The notes under the pieces were generated by a model. That model was given only the letters and a program-made list of their open reading frames with translations, had not been told where the DNA came from and searched no databases. Made by a program: the position numbers and the translations under genes. 64,000 nt of DNA from contig CAVZPD010000007.1 of NCBI GenBank assembly GCA_963777045.1, positions 25,616 to 89,615 of the forward strand, given 5' to 3'. The stretch comes from JAPSGM01 sp963777045 (GTDB lineage Bacteria; Chloroflexota; Limnocylindria; QHBO01). This document shows, piece by piece, positions 43,868-52,538 of this stretch (positions within the stretch are counted from its first letter, which is position 1; each line of letters begins with the position of its first letter).

Positions 43868-44093
43868 GCGCAAGGACGATTCCGGACCGATGCTGCGGGT
43901 GACCTGGGTCCACTCCACCATCGGCCACAAGGCCGCTGCCAGGGGGACCATCCGGGCGCTCGGCCTGCATCGGCTCAACCAGACCGTCGAGATCCCGGAC
44001 ACCGCGGTGAACCGGGGGATGATTCGCCGCGTCGCCTTCCTGCTCCGGGTGCAGGAGCCGGAAGCCGCGACCGAGGAAGGACAGTCCAAGTGA
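43857..44093 (+). CDS. rpmD: 50S ribosomal protein L30
   Basis: 78 aa. LRVTWVHSTIGHKAAARGTI and RALGLHRLNQTVEIPDT, then NRGMIRRV, identify L30. Several in-frame GTGs (43848, 43851, 43857) are possible starts; 43857 is chosen for spacing behind GGTGG. A GTGA overlap joins it to rplO. Confidence 0.93.
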   Translation: MAAKRKDDSGPMLRVTWVHSTIGHKAAARGTIRALGLHRLNQTVEIPDTAVNRGMIRRVAFLLRVQEPEAATEEGQSK

Positions 44094-44713
44094 AGCTCCA
44101 CGACCTGCAGCCTGCCGATGGCTCGCACAAGCCGCCGCGTCGCGTCGGCCGCGGGCACGGCTCCGGCCGCGGCAAGACGGCCGGCCGCGGCACCAAGGGC
44201 CAGAAGTCGCGCGCCGGATCGAGTATCCCGGCCTGGTTCGAGGGTGGCCAGACGCCACTCCACGTCCGGACCCCGAAGCTGCACGGCTTCAAGAACCGCT
44301 TCCGCGTCGAGTACGCCGGCGTGAACGTGGGCCGCCTCTCGGAGGCTGCCGCCGGCACGCTGATCACCCCCGACGTGCTGGAGCACGACGGCCTGGTGCG
44401 CAGTTCCAAGACGAAGCGGCTCCCGCTCAAGATCCTGGGCGGTGGCGATGCCCCGAAGGGCGTCACCATCCACGCGCACGCCTTCACCCGATCGGCCCTC
44501 GAGAAGCTCGAGGCGGCCGGCAGTACGGCCCAGCGCATCAGCTGGCCCGAGGGTGCTCCTGTCGAGGACGACGCGCCTGCAGAGGCCGAGCCGCCTGCAG
44601 AGGCCGATGCACCCCCCGCCGACGCGTCAGCCGAGACAGCTGCCGACGAGACCGCTGCCGACGAGACCGCGTCAGCCGAGACAGCTGCCGACGAGACCGA
44701 GAGCGAGTCCTAG
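44090..44713 (+). CDS. rplO: 50S ribosomal protein L15 with an acidic C-terminal tail
   Basis: Late-assembly protein. MKLHDLQPADGSHKPPRRVG, GRGTKGQKSRAG and FEGGQTPLHVRTPKLHGFKN are typical. 207 aa against about 150 usually. Residues from about 155 are Ala/Glu/Asp/Thr-rich and internally repetitive (ADETAADETASAETAADET). The tail carries strong negative charge, unusual for a ribosomal protein, and probably extends from the surface. GTG start. Confidence 0.95.
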   Translation: MKLHDLQPADGSHKPPRRVGRGHGSGRGKTAGRGTKGQKSRAGSSIPAWFEGGQTPLHVRTPKLHGFKNRFRVEYAGVNVGRLSEAAAGTLITPDVLEHDGLVRSSKTKRLPLKILGGGDAPKGVTIHAHAFTRSALEKLEAAGSTAQRISWPEGAPVEDDAPAEAEPPAEADAPPADASAETAADETAADETASAETAADETESES

Positions 44714-45997
44714 GTGATCGACTCGCTCGTCACCGCCTTCCGCGCGCCGGACATCCGGCGCAAGATCCTCTTCACGCTCGGGATCCTGCTGATCTTCCGG
44801 GTGCTGACCAACGTCCCGGTGCCGCAGGTCGACCAGGCCCGGCTGACGCAGCTGTTCGAGTCGAACCAGCTGCTCGGCCTGCTCGACCTGTTCTCCGGCG
44901 GCGGCCTGGCCACCGCCTCGATCATCGGGATGGGGGTGAACCCCTACATCAACGCCAGCATCATCATGCAGCTGATGCAGGGCGTGATCCCGAGCCTGGG
45001 AGAGCTCGCGCGCGAAGGCGAGTACGGGCGTAACCGCATCAACCAGTACACGCGGCTGCTGACCGTTCCGCTGGCATTCGCCCAGGGCTACGGCTTCAGC
45101 GTGCTGCTCGAGGCGAACGGGGTCATCCCGCAGTCGGACCTGTTCAGCTTCGAGAAGCTCTCACTGCTGCTCAGCTTCACCGCCGGCACCGTGCTGCTGA
45201 TGTGGCTGGGCGAGCTGATCAGCGAGCGCGGCCTGGGCAACGGCATCAGCTTCATCATCTTCGCCGGCATCGTCGGACGGATCCCGCACCGCGCGGAGCC
45301 GATCATCAGCGGCCCCGACGGGCTGGTGCGGATCATCCCGTTCATCATCATCGCCATCGTGGTCATCGCCGGGGTCGTCTTCATCAACGAGGGCCAGCGC
45401 AGGATCCCGGTGCAGTACGCGAGCCGCGTGCGCGGCCGGCGCATGTACCAGGGCCAGACGCAGTACCTGCCGCTGAAGGTGACGATGGCCGGCGTCATCC
45501 CGATCATCTTCGCGATCAGCATCCTGCTCTTCCCGGCACAGATCGCCCAGTACTTCACCGCCAGCAACGTCGGCTGGGTGCAGAACGCCGCCAACTGGGT
45601 GGTGCAGAACCTGAGCTCGAACAACGTGCTCGTCTACGGCGTGCTCTACTTCGTGCTGGTCGTCTTCTTCACCTACTTCTACACGGCCTTCCAGTTCAGG
45701 CCGGATCAGACGGCCGACTACCTGCGCAAGAACGGCGGGTTCATCCCCGGCATCCGTCCCGGCAGACCGACGGAGGAGTTCCTGTCGCGCGTGACCAACC
45801 GCATCACGCTGGGCGGTGCCCTCTTCCTCGGCTCGATTGCCGTCCTGCCGCTGATCGTCACGGTGATCATCCCCGGCACGCAGGGCCTGCAGCTGGGCGG
45901 CACGAGCGTGCTGATCGTGGTGAGCGTGGTGGTGGAGACCATGAAGCAGCTCGAAGCGCAGATGCTGATGCGACACTACGAAGGCTTCATGCGGTGA
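44714..45997 (+). CDS. secY: Preprotein translocase subunit SecY
   Basis: Ten-helix channel of the Sec translocon. The first helix follows FRAPDIRRKILFTLGILLIF, and PYINASIIMQLMQGVIPSL lies in TM2. GNGISFIIFAGIVGRIP, the loop RRIPVQYASRVRGRR and the end QMLMRHYEGFMR are conserved. 427 aa. GTG start directly after the rplO stop. Confidence 0.97.
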   Translation: MIDSLVTAFRAPDIRRKILFTLGILLIFRVLTNVPVPQVDQARLTQLFESNQLLGLLDLFSGGGLATASIIGMGVNPYINASIIMQLMQGVIPSLGELAREGEYGRNRINQYTRLLTVPLAFAQGYGFSVLLEANGVIPQSDLFSFEKLSLLLSFTAGTVLLMWLGELISERGLGNGISFIIFAGIVGRIPHRAEPIISGPDGLVRIIPFIIIAIVVIAGVVFINEGQRRIPVQYASRVRGRRMYQGQTQYLPLKVTMAGVIPIIFAISILLFPAQIAQYFTASNVGWVQNAANWVVQNLSSNNVLVYGVLYFVLVVFFTYFYTAFQFRPDQTADYLRKNGGFIPGIRPGRPTEEFLSRVTNRITLGGALFLGSIAVLPLIVTVIIPGTQGLQLGGTSVLIVVSVVVETMKQLEAQMLMRHYEGFMR

Positions 45998-46677
45998 TGG
46001 ATCCGGGCGCTGGCCAGGCCGCGCCCGGGGGACGCCGCATCCTGCTGCTGATCGGCGCCGTCGGAGCCGGCAAGGGTACGCAGGCCGAGACGCTCGCGCG
46101 CGAGCTGGGCCTGGTGCACCTCGCCTCGGGGAACCTCTTCCGGCAGGCGCTGCGCGACGGTACGCAGGTGGGGGAGCGCGCGCGTGAGTACATGGAGCGC
46201 GGCGACCTGGTTCCCGACGAGATCACGATCGAGATGTTCATGGCGGAGCTCGCCCGGCCAGCCGCGCAGCGCGGCGCCATCCTGGACGGCTTTCCGCGAA
46301 CGGTGACCCAGGCGCGCGCACTGGATGCGACGCTGGCGCGGCAGGGCGAGGGAATCTCGGCCGCGATCTACATCGACGTGCCGACGGAGGTCCTCGTGAA
46401 GCGGGTCAGCGGCCGGTGGGTCTGCCCCAGCTGCGGCACGCCCTACCACGCAGAGACCGATCCGCCTCGCCGCGCGGGCACCTGCGACAAGGACGGCGCG
46501 GCGCTCCGGCAGCGCGACGACGACCGACCCGAGGTTGTCCGGGCGCGGCTCGAGAAGCAGGTGCCGCCCATGCTCGAGGTGATCCAGCACTACCGCGACG
46601 CGGGGGTGCTGGTGCACATCGATGGCGAGGGGCAGATCGAGCAGGTCACGCACGACATCCTGGCCGCGCTCGCCTGA
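45997..46677 (+). CDS. adk: Adenylate kinase
   Basis: Interconverts ATP + AMP and 2 ADP. P-loop GAVGAGKGTQAE, the AMP-binding segment GFPRTVTQARALD, and a zinc-type LID with CPSCGTPYH and a later CDKD (three Cys and one Asp). 226 aa. A 14-residue lead precedes the P-loop strand. ATG 45997 overlaps secY by one base; a GTG at 45994 is an alternative. Usual secY-adk-map order. Confidence 0.96.
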   Translation: MDPGAGQAAPGGRRILLLIGAVGAGKGTQAETLARELGLVHLASGNLFRQALRDGTQVGERAREYMERGDLVPDEITIEMFMAELARPAAQRGAILDGFPRTVTQARALDATLARQGEGISAAIYIDVPTEVLVKRVSGRWVCPSCGTPYHAETDPPRRAGTCDKDGAALRQRDDDRPEVVRARLEKQVPPMLEVIQHYRDAGVLVHIDGEGQIEQVTHDILAALA

Positions 46678-47459
46678 TGGGCATCCCGTCGCGGGCCACC
46701 ATGGTCACCATCAAGCGGCCGGAGGAGATCGCGCTGATGCGCCACGCGGGCCTGATCCTGGTCGACGCGCTCGAGATGTTCGAGCGCGAGCTCCGTCCGG
46801 GGATCAGCACCGGCGAGCTGGACGCCATGGCCGAGGAGATCATCCGTTCGGCCGGGGCGGTCCCCTCGTTCCTGGGCTACGGCGCCAACCCGCCCTTCCC
46901 GGGCTCGATCTGCGCCTCGATCAACGAGGAGGTCGTGCACGGCATTCCGTCGCGCAAGCGCCGCGTCGCCGAGGGAGACGTGGTCAGCCTGGACATCGGC
47001 TGCATCTGGCAGGGCTGGCATGCCGACTGTGCCCGCACCTTCCACGTCGGGACGCCGCCGCGTGAGGTCGCCGAGCTGATCGATGCCACGCGACGGGGGA
47101 TGGAAGCCGGGATCGCCGCCGCCCGGCCGGGCAACCGGCTCGGCGATGTGGGCGCGGCGATCGAGGCGGTTGCCAACCAGCGCGGCTACGGCATCGTGCG
47201 TCCCTTCGTCGGCCACGGCATCGGCCAGTCGATGCACGAGGATCCCCAGGTACCCAACTACGGGCGTGCCGGCACCGGGCTCCGCATCGAGAAGGGCATG
47301 TGCTTCGCGATCGAGCCGATGTTCAACCTTGGCGGGGACGGCGTCTACGTGCTCGACGACAGCTGGACGGTGGCCACCGCCGACGGGAGCATCTCGGCCC
47401 ATTTCGAGAACACCATCGCGGTCGGTGAATCCGGTCCCGCCGTGCTGACCGAGCGATAG
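46677..47459 (+). CDS. map: Type I methionine aminopeptidase
   Basis: Removes the initiator Met. The five metal ligands are visible in order: D of VVSLDIG, D of DCARTF, H of VGHGIGQ, E of AIEPMF and E of AHFENT. 260 aa. ATG 46677 gives a TGATG junction with adk; the ATG 24 bases on (MVTIKRPEE) is also possible and closer to family starts. Confidence 0.96.
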   Translation: MGIPSRATMVTIKRPEEIALMRHAGLILVDALEMFERELRPGISTGELDAMAEEIIRSAGAVPSFLGYGANPPFPGSICASINEEVVHGIPSRKRRVAEGDVVSLDIGCIWQGWHADCARTFHVGTPPREVAELIDATRRGMEAGIAAARPGNRLGDVGAAIEAVANQRGYGIVRPFVGHGIGQSMHEDPQVPNYGRAGTGLRIEKGMCFAIEPMFNLGGDGVYVLDDSWTVATADGSISAHFENTIAVGESGPAVLTER

Positions 47460-47467
47460 CTACGCCC

Positions 47468-47496
47468 TTGCAGCGGTCGACGCTCGGCGGTATACT
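47468..47496 (+). promoter_or_regulatory. Promoter of infA-rpmJ-rpsMKD-rpoA-rplQ
   Basis: TTGCAG (47468-47473), a 17-base spacer and TATACT (47491-47496), starting 9 bases after the map stop and about 90 bases before infA. It would let the alpha group be expressed separately from the upstream S10-spc run. Confidence 0.7.
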
Positions 47497-47586
47497 CACC
47501 AATCCGTGGGTCGCCCTGTGCGGCGACCTTTCCGTGTGTTCCCAACCAAGTTAACAGCTCAGTGACCTGACGAGGGTGCGTAGCGG

Positions 47587-47805
47587 TTGCCCAAGAAGGA
47601 TGCCATCGAGGTGGAGGGGGAAGTCATCCTTCCTCTGCCGAACGCGATGTTCAGGGTGCGACTGGAGAACGGGCACGAAGTGCTCGCTCACATCTCCGGA
47701 AAGCTCCGAAAGAACTTCATCCGCATCCTGCCCGGCGACACCGTCCGTGTCGAGCTGAGTCCCTACGACCTCACCAGGGGTCGCATCACGTACAGGATGA
47801 GATGA
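47587..47805 (+). CDS. infA: Translation initiation factor IF-1
   Basis: 72-aa OB-fold factor occupying the A site during initiation. IEVEGEVILPLPNAMFRVRL, then HISGKLRKNFIRILPGDTV and YDLTRGRITYR, are conserved. TTG start. The stop overlaps rpmJ by four bases. Confidence 0.97.
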   Translation: MPKKDAIEVEGEVILPLPNAMFRVRLENGHEVLAHISGKLRKNFIRILPGDTVRVELSPYDLTRGRITYRMR

Positions 47806-47915
47806 AAGTTTCTGCGTCCGTGAAGCCCCGCTGCGAGCGCTGCAAGGTAATCAAGCGCTCGGGCGTGGTGATGGTCATCTGCGTCATTCCAAAGCACAAG
47901 CAGCGGCAGGGGTAG
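47802..47915 (+). CDS. rpmJ: 50S ribosomal protein L36
   Basis: 37 aa. C11, C14, C27 and H32 form the zinc site of the C+ form (KPRCERCK, ICVIPKHKQRQG). ATGA overlap with infA. Confidence 0.96.
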   Translation: MKVSASVKPRCERCKVIKRSGVVMVICVIPKHKQRQG

Positions 47916-47922
47916 TACCAGA

Positions 47923-48294
47923 GTGGCACGTATCTCCGGCGTCGACATCCCGCGCGAGAAGCGCGTGATCATCTCGCTGACCTATATCCACGGCATCGGT
48001 CCGACCTCGGCCAGGCAGATCGTCCAGGGCGCCAAGGTCTCGCCGGACACCCGTGTCCGCGATCTGACCGAGGACGAGGTCAACCGGCTTCGTTCCGCCG
48101 TGGACTCCGGCTACAAGGTCGAGGGTGACCTTCGCCGCGAGGTCAGCATGAACGTCAAGCGGCTGATGGAGATCGGCTCCTACCGGGGCCTTCGCCACCG
48201 GCGCAACCTGCCCGTTCGCGGGCAGCGAACGAAGACGAACGCGCGCCAGCGCCGCGGGTCCCGAAGGACCGTGGGCGTGCGCCGCAAGAAGTAA
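47923..48294 (+). CDS. rpsM: 30S ribosomal protein S13
   Basis: Head protein bridging to the large subunit. ARISGVDIPREKRVIISLTY and RGLRHRRNLPVRGQRTKTNA are diagnostic. 123 aa. GTG start, 7 bases after rpmJ. Confidence 0.97.
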   Translation: MARISGVDIPREKRVIISLTYIHGIGPTSARQIVQGAKVSPDTRVRDLTEDEVNRLRSAVDSGYKVEGDLRREVSMNVKRLMEIGSYRGLRHRRNLPVRGQRTKTNARQRRGSRRTVGVRRKK

Positions 48295-48332
48295 CCAGGT
48301 CCATCGGTAAGGCGAGTTGACACAGGAGTTCC

Positions 48333-48728
48333 ATGGCTGAGCGAAAGCGCGCCTCGCGCGCCAAGAAGCGCGAACGGAAGAACGTCCCGGTCGGGCATGC
48401 CCACATCCAGTCGACGTTCAACAACACCATCGTGACGATCACCGACACGACTGGGAACGTCATCAGCTGGGGCAGTGCCGGTCTCGTCGGCTTCAAGGGC
48501 TCTCGCAAGAGCACGCCCTACGCCGCAGCCCAGACCGCGGACGGCGCCGCTCGCCGCGCCATGGAGCACGGGATGCGCCAGATCGAGGTCTTCGTCAAGG
48601 GTCCCGGAGCCGGCCGCGAGCAGGCGATCCGATCCCTCCAGACGGCCGGCCTCGAGGTGAGCGCCATCACCGACGTGACCCCCATCCCGCACAACGGCTG
48701 CCGCCCGCCCAAGCGGCGTCGGGTCTAA
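48333..48728 (+). CDS. rpsK: 30S ribosomal protein S11
   Basis: Platform protein. GHAHIQSTFNNTIVTITDTT and the C-terminal DVTPIPHNGCRPPKRRRV are typical. 131 aa. AGGAG lies upstream. Confidence 0.98.
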   Translation: MAERKRASRAKKRERKNVPVGHAHIQSTFNNTIVTITDTTGNVISWGSAGLVGFKGSRKSTPYAAAQTADGAARRAMEHGMRQIEVFVKGPGAGREQAIRSLQTAGLEVSAITDVTPIPHNGCRPPKRRRV

Positions 48729-48739
48729 GGGGGAAGCTG

Positions 48740-49366
48740 ATGGCCAGGTACACCGATCCCGTCTGCCGCATCTGCCGCCGCGAGGGGCTGAAGCTCTTCC
48801 TGAAGGGCAGCCGCTGCTACACCAAGAAGTGCGCCTTCGAGCGCCGCGCCACGCCTCCGGGCATGAACACCCAGCGACGCCGCAAGGTGAGCGAGTACGG
48901 ACTGCAGCTGCGCGAGAAGCAGAAGGTCCGCAAGAGCTACTCGGTCATGGAGCGCCAGTTCCGCAACTACTTCGCCAAGGCCTCGAAGCGCAAGGGCATG
49001 ACCGGCGAGGAGCTGCTGCGGATGCTGGAGATGCGCCTCGACAACGTCGTCTACCGGATGGGCTTCGCCCGATCGCGCGCGGAGGCACGCCAGCTGGTGG
49101 GCCACGGCCACTTCACGGTCAACGGACGCCCCACCAACATCCCAAGCTACGGCACCAGGGTCGGCGACCGGATCGAAGTCCGGGAGAGCCGTCGTGGGCG
49201 CGAGCACTTCAAGACGGTTCCCGACACGATCAAGGCTGCGCAGATCCCCGAGTGGGTCAGCACGGATGCAGCCAGGCTCTCGGGGACCGTCCTGGCCGAG
49301 CCCGCTCGCGAACAGATGCCGATGGAGTTCAACGAGCAGCTGGTCGTCGAGTACTACTCGCGATAA
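48740..49366 (+). CDS. rpsD: 30S ribosomal protein S4 (zinc form)
   Basis: Primary 16S binder with an S4 RNA-binding domain (MLEMRLDNVVYRMGFARSRA, then QLVGHGHFTVNG). C9, C12, C26 and C31 near the N terminus match the zinc-finger form of S4. 208 aa. Confidence 0.97.
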   Translation: MARYTDPVCRICRREGLKLFLKGSRCYTKKCAFERRATPPGMNTQRRRKVSEYGLQLREKQKVRKSYSVMERQFRNYFAKASKRKGMTGEELLRMLEMRLDNVVYRMGFARSRAEARQLVGHGHFTVNGRPTNIPSYGTRVGDRIEVRESRRGREHFKTVPDTIKAAQIPEWVSTDAARLSGTVLAEPAREQMPMEFNEQLVVEYYSR

Positions 49367-49390
49367 GCCACAGGAGTCAGTGATCCACCC

Positions 49391-50419
49391 ATGATCGAAC
49401 TTGAGACCACCCCGGCGCCACGCATCGAAGAGATCGAGACAGAGGGCAACCGCTCGATCTTCGAGGTGAACCCGCTGGCGGATGGGTACGGCGTGACGCT
49501 GGGCAACGCGCTGCGACGCGTGCTGCTCAACTCGCTCGAGGGCGCCGCCGTGACCTCGATCCAGATCGCCAACGTCTTCCACGAGTTCAGCACGCTGCCG
49601 AACGTCAAGGAGGATGTCACCCAGATCGTCCTGAACATCAAGAAGCTGCGGCTGCGCTCGTTCGCGCGCCACGCGCTCACCCTGAAGCTCGTGAAGCACG
49701 GCGCGGGCCCGGTCACCGCCGGCGACATCGCCGAGTCGGCCGACGTGGAGATCGTGAACCCCGAGCTCGTCCTGCTGACGCTCGACAGCGATGCCGGCTC
49801 GATCGAGATGGACCTGACCGTCGAGACCGGTGTCGGCTACCGTCCGGCGGAGCACACCGAGGACATGCCCATCGGCATCATCCCGGTGGACGCCATCTTC
49901 TCCCCGGTCCGCCGCGTCAACTTCGTGGTGAGCGACACGCGCGTCGGCCAGATGACCAACTTCGACCGGCTGACGCTCGAGATCGAGACCGATGCCACGG
50001 CGACGCCGAAGGATGCGCTCTCGCAGGCCGCCGACATTCTCGTGCGCGAGTTCGGCCGCTTCGCGGAGATCGGCCGGCGCCCGGCTCCCGGCGAGGAGGA
50101 GGCGGCTGCACCGGTGGCAGCCAACCTGCTGGATGCGCCCATCGAGGAGCTGGACCTGCCGATGCGGGCCTACAACAGCCTGAAGCGCAACAACATCACG
50201 AAGATCGGCCAGGTGCTCGCGCTCTCGGACGACGAGTTCCTCCGCATGCGCAACTTCGGCAAGAAGAGCCTGGACGAGCTGAAGGAGCGCCTGGCCCTGC
50301 GCGGCTTCATCAGCCCCGATGAGGCTGCCGGCGCCAGCGAGGGGGCGGACGAGTCGGACCTCCCGGCATCGGCCGAGCTCGACGAGGCGGTCGCCGCCGA
50401 GCTGGACCGGGAGGGCTAG
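49391..50419 (+). CDS. rpoA: DNA-directed RNA polymerase subunit alpha
   Basis: 342 aa. The N-terminal dimerisation domain has PLADGYGVTLGNALRRVLL and VTSIQIANVFHEFSTLP. After a flexible linker, the C-terminal domain has the helix-hairpin-helix block NNITKIGQVLALSDDEFLRM and NFGKKSLDELKERL. A short acidic tail follows. Usual place between rpsD and rplQ. Confidence 0.98.
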   Translation: MIELETTPAPRIEEIETEGNRSIFEVNPLADGYGVTLGNALRRVLLNSLEGAAVTSIQIANVFHEFSTLPNVKEDVTQIVLNIKKLRLRSFARHALTLKLVKHGAGPVTAGDIAESADVEIVNPELVLLTLDSDAGSIEMDLTVETGVGYRPAEHTEDMPIGIIPVDAIFSPVRRVNFVVSDTRVGQMTNFDRLTLEIETDATATPKDALSQAADILVREFGRFAEIGRRPAPGEEEAAAPVAANLLDAPIEELDLPMRAYNSLKRNNITKIGQVLALSDDEFLRMRNFGKKSLDELKERLALRGFISPDEAAGASEGADESDLPASAELDEAVAAELDREG

Positions 50420-50773
50420 ATGCCGCATCGGGTCGCCGGCCGCAAGCTCAGCAGGTCGGGCAGCCACAGGCTCTCCATGCTCGCGAACCTGGCCGTTGCC
50501 GTCGTCCGCTACGAGCGGGTGAAGACCACCGAGGCGAAGGCCAAGGAGGTTCGCGGCCTGGTGGACGGCATGATCACCACAGCCAAGCGCGGCGATCTCT
50601 CGGCGCGACGCCAGCTGATCTCTCAGCTGCCGCGCGAGCCGCTGATCGTCGAGAAGCTGATGAGCGAGCTGGCCGAGAAGTACGCGGATCGAAGCTCGGG
50701 CTTCACCCGGATCGTGAAGATCGGTGAGCGCCTGGGCGACGCCGCGCCGCTCGTCCAGATCGAGCTCGTTTAG
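50420..50773 (+). CDS. rplQ: 50S ribosomal protein L17
   Basis: 117 aa. MPHRVAGRKLSRSGSHRLSM and RVKTTEAKAKEVRGLVDGMI are conserved. It starts immediately after the rpoA stop. Confidence 0.97.
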   Translation: MPHRVAGRKLSRSGSHRLSMLANLAVAVVRYERVKTTEAKAKEVRGLVDGMITTAKRGDLSARRQLISQLPREPLIVEKLMSELAEKYADRSSGFTRIVKIGERLGDAAPLVQIELV

Positions 50774-50816
50774 GGCGCGAAGGCGCTCGAACGGGCGAAC
50801 AACCGCAGACGGATCG

Positions 50817-52040
50817 ATGCCTCCCGCAGCGCAGCAATGCGCTCGGGCGGTGATCGAGTACGACGGGACCGACTTCGTCGGATCCCAGCGCCAGCCGAAG
50901 GCTCGGACGGTGCAGGGAGTCCTGGAGGAGTCGCTTAACAGACTGACCGGCGAGGGGGTGAGAGTCCGCCTCGCCGGGCGTACCGATGCCGGGGTGCACG
51001 CCACCGGCCAGGTGGCAGCGTTCTGCCTCTCCGGCGGGGGGCGGTTCGACTGGATGGAGCTGCAGCAGCAGCTCAATGCGGTCCTGCCACCCGACCTGGC
51101 GGTCCGATCGCTGCGATCGGCCTCCCCGCGGTTCGATCCCCGGCGCGACGCGCGCGGGCGGGTCTACCGCTACCGGATCAGGATGGCGGGCAGCCGCCGA
51201 CCTGCGGAACGGCATCGGACGCTCGAGATAGTGGATCGGCTGGATGTCGCGGCCATGCGGGCCGCGGCGGAGCGGCTGCAGGGCGAACGCGACTATGCGG
51301 CGCTCGGCAGCGACGTGCACGGCCGGACCGTGCGACACGTGTCGCAGGTACGCATCGTCGTCCGGGGCAGCTTGGTGACGGTGGTCGTGACGGCCAATGC
51401 GTTTCTGCGGCGGATGGTGCGCAGCATCGTCGCGCTCCTGCTCGAAGCAGGGCGCGGCAGGCTGTCACCGGACGACGTGACGCAGCTGCTGGACGCAGGT
51501 GGTCGTGCCCTCGCAGGGCGAGCCGCACCGGCCAGGGGCCTGACACTCGAGAAAGTCATCTACGGACGAACGGAAGCAACGCATCACAGCGAAGACGAAA
51601 GAGCAGGAGACGTGAAGACCTACGCAGTCAAGGCGAGCGAGATCGAGCGGCACTGGTGGGTGGTCGATGCTGCCGACCAGACCCTGGGGCGGCTGGCCAC
51701 GCGCATCGCGACCCTGCTCGAGGGAAAGCACAAGCCGACCTACACGCCGCACCTGGACACCGGCGACCACGTGGTCGTCATCAACGCCGGGCGCGTGAAG
51801 GTGACCGGCAACAAGCTGCTGCAGAAGAGCTACTACCGGCACTCCGGCTATCCCGGTGGGCTCAAGGAGGAGTCCCTGCAGTCGCTGATGGCCCGCAAGC
51901 CGGAGCTCGTGATCGAGCGCGCGGTGAAGGGGATGCTGCCGCAGAACCGGATCGGGCGAGCCATGTTCAAGAAGCTGAAGGTGTACCGGGGCGCAGAGCA
52001 CCCGCACCAGGCCCAGCAGCCGACGGCTGCGGAGCTCTAG
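50817..52040 (+). CDS. truA: TruA tRNA pseudouridine(38-40) synthase, frame continuous with L13
   Basis: Pseudouridylates the tRNA anticodon arm. EYDGTDFVGSQRQPKARTVQ opens the fold, the catalytic Asp is D57 in GRTDAGVHATGQ, and RVYRYRI and ANAFLRRMVRSIVALLLEAG follow. The TruA part ends about residue 248 (GLTLEKVIYG). No stop follows: the frame runs through a 16-residue linker straight into L13, giving a 407-residue open frame. The +1 frame has a TGA at 51613 that would make a GTGA overlap with rplM, so a one-base change near the end of truA may explain the apparent fusion. ATG 50817 is the likely start. Confidence 0.88.
   Translation: MPPAAQQCARAVIEYDGTDFVGSQRQPKARTVQGVLEESLNRLTGEGVRVRLAGRTDAGVHATGQVAAFCLSGGGRFDWMELQQQLNAVLPPDLAVRSLRSASPRFDPRRDARGRVYRYRIRMAGSRRPAERHRTLEIVDRLDVAAMRAAAERLQGERDYAALGSDVHGRTVRHVSQVRIVVRGSLVTVVVTANAFLRRMVRSIVALLLEAGRGRLSPDDVTQLLDAGGRALAGRAAPARGLTLEKVIYGRTEATHHSEDERAGDVKTYAVKASEIERHWWVVDAADQTLGRLATRIATLLEGKHKPTYTPHLDTGDHVVVINAGRVKVTGNKLLQKSYYRHSGYPGGLKEESLQSLMARKPELVIERAVKGMLPQNRIGRAMFKKLKVYRGAEHPHQAQQPTAAEL
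51612..52040 (+). CDS. rplM: 50S ribosomal protein L13 (internal GTG start in the truA frame)
   Basis: Assembly-initiator protein. KTYAVKASEIERHWWVVDAA, DQTLGRLATRIATLLEGKHK and RAVKGMLPQNRIGRAMFKKL are diagnostic. 142 aa, the normal length, when started at GTG 51612, which has GCAGGAGAC just before it. This suggests independent initiation even though the truA frame is open through it. rpsI follows 18 bases later, as usual. Confidence 0.93.
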   Translation: MKTYAVKASEIERHWWVVDAADQTLGRLATRIATLLEGKHKPTYTPHLDTGDHVVVINAGRVKVTGNKLLQKSYYRHSGYPGGLKEESLQSLMARKPELVIERAVKGMLPQNRIGRAMFKKLKVYRGAEHPHQAQQPTAAEL

Positions 52041-52058
52041 GAGAGGATCGAAGCGCAC

Positions 52059-52451
52059 ATGAGCACCAGCTACATCTACGGGACCGGCCGCCGCAAGACC
52101 TCTGTCGCGCGGGTCCGGCTCCTGCCGGGCGACGGTCAGATCGTGGTCAACGGCAAGGAGCTGAGCGAGTACTTCGGCGCGGCCACGAACCTGAATGCCC
52201 TGCGCCTGCCGTTCCGCGTGACGGAGACGGAGGGACGCTACTCGGCCAGCGTCCTGGTCGCCGGGGGTGGCTTCTCCGGCCAGGCCGGTGCCATTCGCCA
52301 CGGGATCGCCCGCGCGCTGCTGAGCGCATACCCCGACGCCCGCGCCGCCCTGCGCGAGGCCGGGCTGCTGACCCGCGACCCGCGAGCCAAGGAGCGCAAG
52401 AAGTACGGCCTCAAGCGGGCCCGCAAGGCGCCGCAGTTCACGAAGCGCTAG
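52059..52451 (+). CDS. rpsI: 30S ribosomal protein S9
   Basis: 130 aa. YIYGTGRRKTSVARVRLLPG and the end ERKKYGLKRARKAPQFTKR, whose terminal Arg reaches the P-site tRNA, are intact. GGAGAG lies upstream. Last gene of the ribosomal super-operon. Confidence 0.98.
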   Translation: MSTSYIYGTGRRKTSVARVRLLPGDGQIVVNGKELSEYFGAATNLNALRLPFRVTETEGRYSASVLVAGGGFSGQAGAIRHGIARALLSAYPDARAALREAGLLTRDPRAKERKKYGLKRARKAPQFTKR

Positions 52452-52467
52452 AGCCGCTAGATCCGAT

Positions 52468-52497
52468 GGCCCCGGCCGGTTGGCCGGGGCCCTTTGG
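52468..52497 (+). terminator. Terminator of the ribosomal super-operon
   Basis: GGCCCCGGCC (52468-52477) pairs perfectly with GGCCGGGGCC (52482-52491) around GGTT, followed by CTTTGG. It lies 17 bases after the rpsI stop. Confidence 0.8.
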
Positions 52498-52538
52498 TAT
52501 CATCGGCCCCCAAACCGAAGGAGCTCGTTCTCCTACCC

